Assembly: GCA_003220435.1 (NCBI GenBank)
Contig: QHSL01000013.1
Location: forward strand, 1-47,375
Reading direction: 5' to 3'
Length of the DNA stretch: 47,375 bases
DNA from: Candidatus Rokuibacteriota bacterium
GTDB taxonomy: Bacteria; Methylomirabilota; Methylomirabilia; Rokubacteriales; CSP1-6
Each line of letters opens with the position of its first letter. Position 1 is the stretch's first letter. Positions 38,419 to 45,531 of this stretch are shown piece by piece. The notes beneath the pieces were generated by a model. The model was not told where the DNA came from. It saw only the letters and a list, made by a program, of their open reading frames with translations, and did not search any database. The translations under genes were made by a program, and so were the position numbers.

Positions 38419-40050
38419 TCACTTGTCCAGCCAGACGTTGTCCCAGTGGACTTCGAATTCGGCGTTGTAGACGTACCCCTTCACCCACGGCTGCGAGACC
38501 ATGTAGAAAGGCGAGCCCGAGATCGTATTCCAGTACATCTTGTCGACCATGTACTCCAGCAGCTCCTTGCCGATCGCCTTCCGCTTCGCGGGATCCATCT
38601 CGCGCGCGTAGCGGGCGTAGTAGTCGTCGACCTTGGTGTCGGTGTGGCGCGGGTGACTCCACACCGACGAGTTCTTCGACACGTAGGCGGTCGACAGATA
38701 GCCGTTGCTGTCGATGGTGAGCAGCGACAACAGATCCTCGACGTACATGTCCCACGGCCCGTCCTGCAGGGTCGTGTTCATCCAGGTGACCTTGTCCACC
38801 ACACGGATGTTCGCGGTCACCCCGATGCGCGCGAGCTGCTCCTTCACGACGGTGGCGATAACGCTGAACACGCTCTTCTCGTTGTTGGTCATCAGCTCCA
38901 GCGTGAGCGGCTTCGCGGGACCGTAGCCGGCCTCGGCCAGGAGCGCCTTTGCCTTGGTCTGGTCGTAGGGGCACATCTGGTTGACGTTAACCGATTCCAG
39001 CGTTCCGGGCGGCGCCATCCCGACCAACGGCGTGGCGTGGCCCTTGAACGCGATCTTCACGATCTCCTGACGGTCGATCCCGTAGCAGCCCACCGCCTTG
39101 CGCACCCGGAGGTCGCCGAAGATCGGGTGCGGCGCGCGCTCCACCGACATGGGCTTGCCGTCCTTCGGAACGGTCACCTTCATCTGCGCCACCATCGGGG
39201 TGGTTTCCTTGCCGGTCATGATGTGGGCCTTGGGGTTCTGCGCCTTCATCGTGTCGACGTGGTCGGGCGAGAACGAGGCGATGAAGTCGATCTCGCCGGC
39301 CTTGAACGCCGCCATCTCGGTGACCGGGTCCTTGATCACGCGGATCATCACGCGGTCCAGGTAGGGGCGCCCCGGCTCGAAGTACTTGTCGAAACGGTCC
39401 ATCACGAGATGGCTACCCTTCACCCACTCGATGAGTTTGAAGGGCCCGCAGCCGACCACCGCCTCCGGCTTGCCCTGCTTCCGGTCCTCCAGCGAGTACT
39501 TCTGGGTCGCCGTCGGTGAGTAGAGCACGAGCCCCGTGCGGTACCCGGCGAGCATGTGGAGCATGAACGCGTACGGGTGCTTCAGCCGGACCTGCACGGT
39601 GAGGGGATCGAGCACCTCGACGCTGTGGACGGACTCGTAGAACGGCCGCATGCCCGACTTGGTGGCCGGATCCATGATGCGTTCGATGCTGAACTTGACC
39701 GCGGCGGCGTCGACCGGCGTGCCGTCGTGGAAGAGGACGTTCTTCTTGAGCTTGAAGGTGTAGAGCAGCCCATCGGACGAGACCTGCCACGACTCGGCGG
39801 CGTCGCCCACGAACTTGTTGTCGGGGGTGATGTTGATGAGGCCGCACCCCACGTTCATGCCGACCCACATCATTTCGTAGCCCGGGGAGGTGTGGAAGTC
39901 GAGCCCCGCGATCTCGTTGCCGTAGGAAACGCGCAGCGTGCCGCCGCGCTTGGGCGCCTGGGCTTCTGAGAACAGCGGTGAAACGGTGACGGTCATGGCG
40001 AGCGCGATCACGCCGAGCAGGAGGCTAGGCTGAAGGCGTCGTGAGCTCAT
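38419..40050 (-). CDS. ABC transporter substrate-binding protein (SBP_bac_5), first tandem copy
   Basis: A 543-residue exported binding protein, first gene of the importer operon. GGGAGGGAAG precedes the ATG. The signal peptide (LLLGVIALAMTVTVSP) differs from that of its duplicate, but the mature parts are nearly the same, and the four cysteines are shared. The clearest divergence is SNGYLSTAYVSKNSSVWSH, which is longer by several residues than in the copy and may alter the ligand pocket. Two binders feeding one channel would widen or tune substrate range. A direct-repeat operator lies upstream. Confidence 0.92.
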   Translation of the reverse strand: MSSRRLQPSLLLGVIALAMTVTVSPLFSEAQAPKRGGTLRVSYGNEIAGLDFHTSPGYEMMWVGMNVGCGLINITPDNKFVGDAAESWQVSSDGLLYTFKLKKNVLFHDGTPVDAAAVKFSIERIMDPATKSGMRPFYESVHSVEVLDPLTVQVRLKHPYAFMLHMLAGYRTGLVLYSPTATQKYSLEDRKQGKPEAVVGCGPFKLIEWVKGSHLVMDRFDKYFEPGRPYLDRVMIRVIKDPVTEMAAFKAGEIDFIASFSPDHVDTMKAQNPKAHIMTGKETTPMVAQMKVTVPKDGKPMSVERAPHPIFGDLRVRKAVGCYGIDRQEIVKIAFKGHATPLVGMAPPGTLESVNVNQMCPYDQTKAKALLAEAGYGPAKPLTLELMTNNEKSVFSVIATVVKEQLARIGVTANIRVVDKVTWMNTTLQDGPWDMYVEDLLSLLTIDSNGYLSTAYVSKNSSVWSHPRHTDTKVDDYYARYAREMDPAKRKAIGKELLEYMVDKMYWNTISGSPFYMVSQPWVKGYVYNAEFEVHWDNVWLDK

Positions 40051-40105
40051 GGCGTCTTCCCTCCCGATATCTTTACGGAAATGCGAGGATTCGTGTCGAA
40101 AGTCG

Positions 40106-40159
40106 GCCTACTCTACAGGAGTCCGTGCCTACTTTACAAGGGACTCCCCCTGTCAACAA
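40106..40159 (-). promoter_or_regulatory. Promoter with 12-bp direct repeats, importer operon
   Basis: On the minus strand TTGTTG (40159-40154), 17 bases, TAAAGT (40136-40131) form a promoter. TGTAAAGTAGGC (40138-40127) and TGTAGAGTAGGC (40117-40106) are direct repeats, 11 of 12 identical, 21 bp apart, i.e. two helical turns. The first covers the -10 and the second the start region, suggesting a repressor site. Confidence 0.45.
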
Positions 40160-40172
40160 CCGCTCGACGGCG

Positions 40173-41762
40173 TTAGTTCCGTCGTCGCAGCTTGCGTCCG
40201 GGAAGCGCGCCGGTGTGGTCACCGCCGTCGACGACCACCTCGCCGTTGACGACGACCGTGGACACGCCGAGGGCGTACTGGTGGGGATCGTCGTAGGTCG
40301 CGAGGTCGCTGATCCGGGCGGGATCGAAGACCGCCACGTCCGCCCACGCTCCCGCGCGGAGCACGCCGCGATCGTCGAGCCCGAGCGCCGCGGCCGATGC
40401 GCCCGTCGTCTTGTGAACGGCCGCGGTCAGGGTCAGCAGGCCGAGATCGCGGACGCACGTGCCGAGCAGGCGCGCGTGCGTCCCGTACGAGCGCGGATGA
40501 GGCTTGCCCCGGCTCGTCGCGCCGGAGGTGGCGAGCGCGTTGGCGTCCGAGCCGACCAGGACCCACGGGGCGCCGGTGATCTCCCACACGTCCTTCTCGC
40601 TCATCGAGGTGATCAGGATGCGCGTCTCGCCGCGGTCCGCGACGAGGAAGTCGCAGACGCCATCGAGCGGGTCGACGGAGCGACGCCGCGCGATCTCGCC
40701 GAGCGTGCGGCCGGCCTCCTGGGGCAGATTCGGCGCGATTGCGACGCGCACCACGTCCCAGGAGGGAATGCGGCCGAAGTTGTTGAGGCCGTCGCGCGCG
40801 ATGTCGGCGCGCAGGCGGTCGCGGACCTCGGCGCGGCCGAGGCGCGCGAGCATCGGCGGGATCCCGCCCTCGACGACCCAGCGAGGCAAGAGATTGCGCA
40901 GGGGATTGGTGGCGGTGTCGTACGGGTACGCGTCGCAGTCCACCGGCAACCCGCGCCGCCGCGCCTCCTCGATCTCGTGGAGCAAGCGACCGGCGCCGCC
41001 CCAGTTGTCGACGCCCGAGAGCTTCAGGTGGGCGATCTGTACGTGCACGCCCGTCGCCTCGGCAACCGCGATGGCCTCGCGGACCGCCTCGGCCCCGCGG
41101 TTGGCCTCGTCGCGCACGTGTGACGAGTACGCGGCGCCGTGCCGCCGGAGCACGCGCGCGAGCGCCACGATCTCGGCCGAGTCGGCGTCGCAGCCGGGAG
41201 CGGTGAAGAGCCCCGACGAGAGCCCCCACGCGCCGGCGGCCAGCGCCTCCTCGAGCAGGCGCTCCATCGTGGCCAGCTCCTCGCGCGTGACGGGCCGGCT
41301 CTCCATTCCCGCCGTCATGAGCCTGAGCGTGTTGTGGCCGACCTGGAAAATCACGTTGACCGAGGTCGCCGGGAACGCCGCGACGTACTCCGCGAACGTC
41401 GTCTGGGTCAGCTCGAGCCCCGGCGCGCTCGGCGCCAGATACTCCCGGTGCATCGTCATCCGCTCCGGCAGCGCCGGCGCGGCCGAAAAACCACAATTGC
41501 CCACGACCTCGAGCGTGACCCCCTGACGGATCTTCGACTCCGCGCGCGGGTTGAGCGGCAGCGTGAAGTCCGAGTGCGTGTGGATGTCGATCAGTCCCGG
41601 CGCCACGATCTGGCCGCGCGCGTCGATCGCGCGGTGGGCCGAGCGTGACGAGCGGGGCTCGATCGCGACGATGCGCCCCGCGTCGATGCTCACGTCGGCG
41701 TCGCGGCCCGGCGTGCCGGTGCCGTCGATCACGTGGCCGCCGCGGATCAGCAGATCGTCCAT
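40173..41762 (-). CDS. N-acyl-D-amino-acid deacylase (D-aminoacylase) family amidohydrolase
   Basis: A 529-residue amidohydrolase of the D-aminoacylase type, which removes acyl groups from N-acyl-D-amino acids. Metal ligands are H61 and H63 in IDIHTHSDF, C90 in GNCGFS (the bridging cysteine of this subfamily), and histidines in AYSSHVRDE and QIAHLKLSG. SDANALATSG near the C-terminus carries the catalytic aspartate, and GAWADVAVFDP is the closing beta domain. The ATG at 41762 has GAGGAG just upstream. It is last in the cupin/methyltransferase operon and just upstream of the peptide importer. Related dihydroorotase-like enzymes cannot be fully excluded. Confidence 0.9.
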   Translation of the reverse strand: MDDLLIRGGHVIDGTGTPGRDADVSIDAGRIVAIEPRSSRSAHRAIDARGQIVAPGLIDIHTHSDFTLPLNPRAESKIRQGVTLEVVGNCGFSAAPALPERMTMHREYLAPSAPGLELTQTTFAEYVAAFPATSVNVIFQVGHNTLRLMTAGMESRPVTREELATMERLLEEALAAGAWGLSSGLFTAPGCDADSAEIVALARVLRRHGAAYSSHVRDEANRGAEAVREAIAVAEATGVHVQIAHLKLSGVDNWGGAGRLLHEIEEARRRGLPVDCDAYPYDTATNPLRNLLPRWVVEGGIPPMLARLGRAEVRDRLRADIARDGLNNFGRIPSWDVVRVAIAPNLPQEAGRTLGEIARRRSVDPLDGVCDFLVADRGETRILITSMSEKDVWEITGAPWVLVGSDANALATSGATSRGKPHPRSYGTHARLLGTCVRDLGLLTLTAAVHKTTGASAAALGLDDRGVLRAGAWADVAVFDPARISDLATYDDPHQYALGVSTVVVNGEVVVDGGDHTGALPGRKLRRRN

Positions 41763-41785
41763 CGTCGTCTCCTCGGGGCGCGCCG

Positions 41786-42559
41786 CTACCGGCGCCTCGC
41801 CCGCCAGATTTCCTCCGCCGGCCACTGCCGTGACCACTCCAGCGAGACGTACGCATAGCTGGTCGTGGCGGTCTCGGGCGGCCGCACCTCGATCAAGTCC
41901 TCGATCTCGAATCCGCTGGCTCGGAGCCGTCGGATCCAATCGCCGTGCGACAGGTGGAACTCGACGCCCGGATCGTTCGGCCACTCGACCCGGAACATCC
42001 CGAAGGCCGGACGGAGCAGCCGGTCGGTGGCGGGGACCTCGTCCTCCGCGGGGACGCAGAGCGTGTGGAGCGACGAGTTCACGAGAAAGATCAGCTCGCC
42101 GCCCCGTCGCAGGAGCCGCGCCGCCTCGGGCAGCCAACGATCGGGGTTGGCCCACAAGCACGCGCCGTACTCCGAGATCGCCAGGTCGAAGCCACCGTCG
42201 CGACAAGGCACCGCCTCGGCGTCGCCGTGGATCAGCGGGAACTCGAACCCGTGCCGGCGCTGGAGCCGCCGCGCGGTCGCCAGCTGGGCCATCGATACGT
42301 CGATGCCGACGACGCGCGCCCCGCGACGGGCGAGCCACGACGACACGTACGCGGTGCCGCACCCGAGCTCGATCGCGCTCTTGCCGGCGAGGTTCTCCGG
42401 GAGCACGTGCAGCTGCGACTCGGCCACGCGCCACACCCCCCACGCCGGCTCCTCGCGCGCCCAGGATCGCTCGCCGCCCGTGACGTAGTTCGTGGCCTCG
42501 ACGTCCCAGCGGGCGCGGTTGCGATGCACGTGCTCCAGGGGCTCACGATCGTCCGCCAT
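41786..42559 (-). CDS. Class I SAM-dependent methyltransferase
   Basis: A 257-residue Rossmann methyltransferase starting at ATG 42559 (AGAGGGG upstream). Motif I is AIELGCGTAYVSSWLARRG, the acidic residue at the end of strand 2 is in VVGIDVS, and motif II/III includes DAEAVPCRDGGFDLAISEYG and EAARLLRRGGELIFL. The C-terminal part (FHLSHGDWIRRLRASGFEIE) is usual for small-molecule type 11 methyltransferases. Substrate unknown. It lies 10 bases after the cupin gene and 23 before the deacylase. Confidence 0.9.
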   Translation of the reverse strand: MADDREPLEHVHRNRARWDVEATNYVTGGERSWAREEPAWGVWRVAESQLHVLPENLAGKSAIELGCGTAYVSSWLARRGARVVGIDVSMAQLATARRLQRRHGFEFPLIHGDAEAVPCRDGGFDLAISEYGACLWANPDRWLPEAARLLRRGGELIFLVNSSLHTLCVPAEDEVPATDRLLRPAFGMFRVEWPNDPGVEFHLSHGDWIRRLRASGFEIEDLIEVRPPETATTSYAYVSLEWSRQWPAEEIWRARRR

Positions 42560-42569
42560 CGTCGCCCCT

Positions 42570-43064
42570 CTACGCTCGTGCCGCTCCCAGGTGTGCGTCG
42601 CGCTGGGCCTGCAGGTCGGGATCGGCATAGGACATCAGATCCGGCCGGGCGCGCCCGAGCATGACTTGCAGGTACGCGGGCTCGAGGCCCACGTTCTCGA
42701 AGCCGTGCAGCACGCCGGCGGGGGCGGACACGCAGTCCCACCGCCCGAGCACCATCTCTTCGCGCCGCCCGGCGCCGTCGTCGAAGAAGACCTTCACCTT
42801 ACCGTCGAGGATGAAGAACACCTCCTCGACCTCGTGCGTGTGCGCGGCGTTCCCCTGACCCGGTGGCACGAACATCACGCTGAGCGTGAAGTGCTCGGCG
42901 GCGATCGCGCGCGGGTCGCTCTTGCCGGAGGCGCCGGCGCCGATGTATCGGTGCTGGGCCCGGCGGAAGCCGTCGACTCGCGCATCGGCGAACGCGTCCC
43001 AGTCGGGCTGGCGGTCCACGAAGCGGGCCACGCGGGTGCGCAGGAGCTCTTCGAGCGTCGTCAT
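42570..43064 (-). CDS. Cupin-domain protein
   Basis: A 164-residue protein with a single cupin beta-barrel. Motif 1 is PGQGNAAHTHEVEEVFFILDG, with metal-ligand histidines and glutamate, and motif 2 is APAGVLHGFENVG. The N-terminal 50 residues are helical and the C-terminus ends in a polar tail. Such proteins may be dioxygenases, isomerases or binding proteins. AGGAGG precedes the ATG. First gene of the operon with methyltransferase and D-aminoacylase; it diverges from the LLM gene at 43124. Confidence 0.88.
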   Translation of the reverse strand: MTTLEELLRTRVARFVDRQPDWDAFADARVDGFRRAQHRYIGAGASGKSDPRAIAAEHFTLSVMFVPPGQGNAAHTHEVEEVFFILDGKVKVFFDDGAGRREEMVLGRWDCVSAPAGVLHGFENVGLEPAYLQVMLGRARPDLMSYADPDLQAQRDAHLGAARA

Positions 43065-43111
43065 GGGCTGCCTCCTCTCGTCATAGCCGTCTCCGGTCGG
43101 GCGGCACCGAG

Positions 43112-43117
43112 TAGAAT
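43112..43117 (+). promoter_or_regulatory. TAGAAT -10 box seven bases from the LLM start codon
   Basis: TAGAAT ends at 43117 and the GTG start is at 43124, so transcription would begin at or next to the start codon, giving a leaderless mRNA. No ribosome site is seen between. No clear -35 is present. Confidence 0.45.
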
Positions 43118-43123
43118 ACGCCC

Positions 43124-44134
43124 GTGCGGATCGGCTTCCATCTCACCCCGTTCTGGAGCCCGACGGACCGCGCCCCCACGGCCATCATCGACGAAGCGGT
43201 CGAGGTCGTCCGGGCGGCGTCGACGATGGGCTTCGCGTGGGTCTCGATCGGCCATCACTGGGTCTCGCACCCGACCGTGTGGCCGCAGCCGATTCCGATG
43301 CTCGCCAGGCTCGCGCCCGAGACCGGCCAGATGCGGCTCAAAACGTCGATGTTGTTGCTGCCGCTCCTGAACCCGGTGGACGTCGCCGAGAACGTGGTCA
43401 CGCTCGACCACATCACGCACGGGCGTCTGGATCTCGGCGTCGCGATCGGCTACCGCGAGCGCGAGCTGGAAGCAGCGGGCCTCGGCCGCAAGGACCGCGT
43501 GCCCAAGCTCGAGGAGTCGCTCGCGGTCATGAAGCGGCTCTGGGCGGGCGAGGAGGTCACCTACGAAGGCGCGTATATAAGGATGGCGGGGGCGCGCCTG
43601 GGCTTCGGGCCGTGCCAGCGGCCGCACCCACCGCTCGAGATGGGTGCCCAGAGCGTGCGTGCGACACAGCGCGCGGCCCGCCTCGTCGACGCGGTGTTCT
43701 TCGGGCCCCAGGTCGCCTGGGCCGACATTGGGCGCCTGGTCTCCGTCTATCGAGAGACACGCGCCGCGAACGGGCCGGGAGCCGCCGGCACCGCGATCGC
43801 CTCGCGCAGCCTCATCGTCGGTGAGAGCAAAGAGGCGGCGCACGCGGCGGCGCGCGGCTACCTCGAGCGGACGTTCACGATGTACCGGACGTGGGCGATG
43901 CAGGAGCCCGGCATGATGCAGCTCCAGCTCGGCTTCGACAAGAACCTGGACGACTGGACGATCAACGGCACGCCGTCCCAGTGTCTGGAGACGATCACGC
44001 GAGCGCACCGCATGGGCCTCGACGGGATCGGACTCACCATCTACAGCCTGCCGAGCGGCGCCACGGCGCGCATCGAGTATCTCCAGCTGATCGCCGAGGA
44101 GATCGTGCGGCCGGCGGCGGCGCTCGGGCGCTGA
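43124..44134 (+). CDS. LLM class flavin-dependent oxidoreductase
   Basis: A 336-residue luciferase-like barrel. Signatures: IGFHLTPFWSPTDRAP at the N-terminus, GFAWVSIGHHWV, MRLKTSMLLLPLLNPVDVAE, TLDHITHGRLDLGVAIGYRE, and HPPLEMGAQSVRATQRAARLVD before the FMN/F420-phosphate region. It differs clearly from the LLM protein at 30384. The GTG start has no Shine-Dalgarno site and lies just after a -10 box. It leads the molybdenum hydroxylase operon, the next gene starting 3 bases after its stop. Oxidation of the same organic substrate is a plausible link. Confidence 0.88.
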   Translation: MRIGFHLTPFWSPTDRAPTAIIDEAVEVVRAASTMGFAWVSIGHHWVSHPTVWPQPIPMLARLAPETGQMRLKTSMLLLPLLNPVDVAENVVTLDHITHGRLDLGVAIGYRERELEAAGLGRKDRVPKLEESLAVMKRLWAGEEVTYEGAYIRMAGARLGFGPCQRPHPPLEMGAQSVRATQRAARLVDAVFFGPQVAWADIGRLVSVYRETRAANGPGAAGTAIASRSLIVGESKEAAHAAARGYLERTFTMYRTWAMQEPGMMQLQLGFDKNLDDWTINGTPSQCLETITRAHRMGLDGIGLTIYSLPSGATARIEYLQLIAEEIVRPAAALGR

Positions 44135-44137
44135 CCC

Positions 44138-45049
44138 TTGCTCCGCCCCTTCACGCTTCACCGGCCCGAGACCGCCGAGGCGGCGTGCGCGCTGCTGGCC
44201 CGGCTCGGCGAGGACGCGGCGCCGTATGCCGGCGGGACCGAGCTGCTGCTGCTCATGAAGCTCGGGCTGCTCCGCCCGCCCCACCTGGTGGACGTGAAGC
44301 GCGTCTCTGGATTCGGCGACATCGCCGACGGCCCGCGGCTCACGATCGGCGCGACGGTCACTCACCGGACCCTCGAGCGGTCCCCGCTCGTGCGCGCGCG
44401 CTGCCCGCTCGTGGCTTCGGTCGCGCGGCACGTGGCCAACGTGCGCGTGAGGAACGTCGGGACCGTGGGCGGGAACCTCGCGTTCGCCGACCCGCACAGC
44501 GACCTCGCCACGCTCTTCCTGACGCTCGACGCCACCGTCGAGCTGGTGTCCCCGCGCGGGCGACGCGAGCTGTCGCTCGCCGAGTTCGTGCGCGGGCCGT
44601 GGGAGACCGCCCGGAGGCCCGACGAGCTGCTGGCGTCGGTGCGGCTCGCGCCGTGGCCGGTCGGGACCGGCGCCGCCTACGTGAAGTTCGGCGTGCACGA
44701 GCGCCCGACGCTCGGCATCGCCGTGGCGGTCTCTCTCGACGGCGCCGGCGGCCGCGCCCGGGTCGCTGACGCGCGCGTCGCGATCGGCTGCGTCAGCCCG
44801 CGACCGGCGCGGGTGGAGGTGGCCGAGGCGCGCTTGAACGGAGTCGCCGCCGCCGAGCTCGACGACGTCTCCGGCGCCGCGGCCGACGCCGCCGCGGCGA
44901 GCGTCGATCCGGCCGACGACCTCCACGGCTCCGCGGAGTACAAGCGCGAGATGGTGGCGGTGTTCGTGCGGCGCGCGCTCCGCGTCGCGGCGGCCCGCGC
45001 CCGCGGCGCCGAGCCGTCGGCGACCTTCCCGTACGCGGTGGTCGCGTGA
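44138..45049 (+). CDS. Molybdenum hydroxylase FAD-binding (medium) subunit
   Basis: A 303-residue CoxM-like flavoprotein from a TTG start at 44138. The two FAD-contacting loops are YAGGTELLLL (about 30-39) and GTVGGNLAFADPHSD (about 106-120), and the C-terminal CO_deh_flav_C domain follows from about 180. It carries electrons from the iron-sulfur subunit to an acceptor. Its TGA overlaps the ATG of the small-subunit gene. Order medium-small-large is common for these operons. Confidence 0.93.
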   Translation: MLRPFTLHRPETAEAACALLARLGEDAAPYAGGTELLLLMKLGLLRPPHLVDVKRVSGFGDIADGPRLTIGATVTHRTLERSPLVRARCPLVASVARHVANVRVRNVGTVGGNLAFADPHSDLATLFLTLDATVELVSPRGRRELSLAEFVRGPWETARRPDELLASVRLAPWPVGTGAAYVKFGVHERPTLGIAVAVSLDGAGGRARVADARVAIGCVSPRPARVEVAEARLNGVAAAELDDVSGAAADAAAASVDPADDLHGSAEYKREMVAVFVRRALRVAAARARGAEPSATFPYAVVA

Positions 45050-45531
45050 TGGCCGGCGGGCAGGCGCTCGAGCGCATTCGCGTGGTCGTCAACGGAAGCT
45101 CGCGCGAGCTCGAGGTCGCGTCTCACGCGCTCCTGCTCGACGTGCTGCGCGACACCCTGGACCTCAAGGGGGCCAAGCGTTCGTGCGACACCCAGGTGTG
45201 CGGCGCCTGCACCGTGCTGGTCGACGGCCAGGCCGTGAGCGCCTGCACGTATTTGGCGGTGGAAGCCGATGGCCGCGCGGTACTGACGGTCGAGGGGCTT
45301 GCCGACGGGGAGTCGCTCGATCCCCTCCAGCGCGCGTTTCTCGACGCGGGCGCCGTCCAGTGCGGCTTCTGCACATCGGGCATGCTGCTGACCGCGCGCG
45401 CACTGCTCCGCGACAATACGGCGCCGAGCCGCGAGGACGTCCTGCACTACCTGCGCGGAAGCCTCTGCCGCTGCACCGGCTACCGGAAGATCGTCGAGGC
45501 GATCATGACCGCCGCGGGAGGGAGCCGGTGA
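45049..45531 (+). CDS. Molybdenum hydroxylase [2Fe-2S] (small) subunit
   Basis: A 160-residue CoxS-like protein with two iron-sulfur clusters. The N-terminal ferredoxin-type cluster is held by C46, C51, C54 and C66 (CDTQVCGACTVL ... C), and the C-terminal helical cluster by C105, C108, C140 and C142 (QCGFCTSGM and CRCTGY). It links the molybdenum centre with FAD. Start at ATG 45049 in the overlap GTGATG; the GTG three bases earlier is an alternative. Confidence 0.95.
   Translation: MAGGQALERIRVVVNGSSRELEVASHALLLDVLRDTLDLKGAKRSCDTQVCGACTVLVDGQAVSACTYLAVEADGRAVLTVEGLADGESLDPLQRAFLDAGAVQCGFCTSGMLLTARALLRDNTAPSREDVLHYLRGSLCRCTGYRKIVEAIMTAAGGSR

Noticed and set aside
41763-42443. Upstream in-frame extension of the D-aminoacylase
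   Set aside because: It overlaps the methyltransferase gene entirely, is Arg/Ala-rich, and the ATG at 41762 has its own GAGGAG site.
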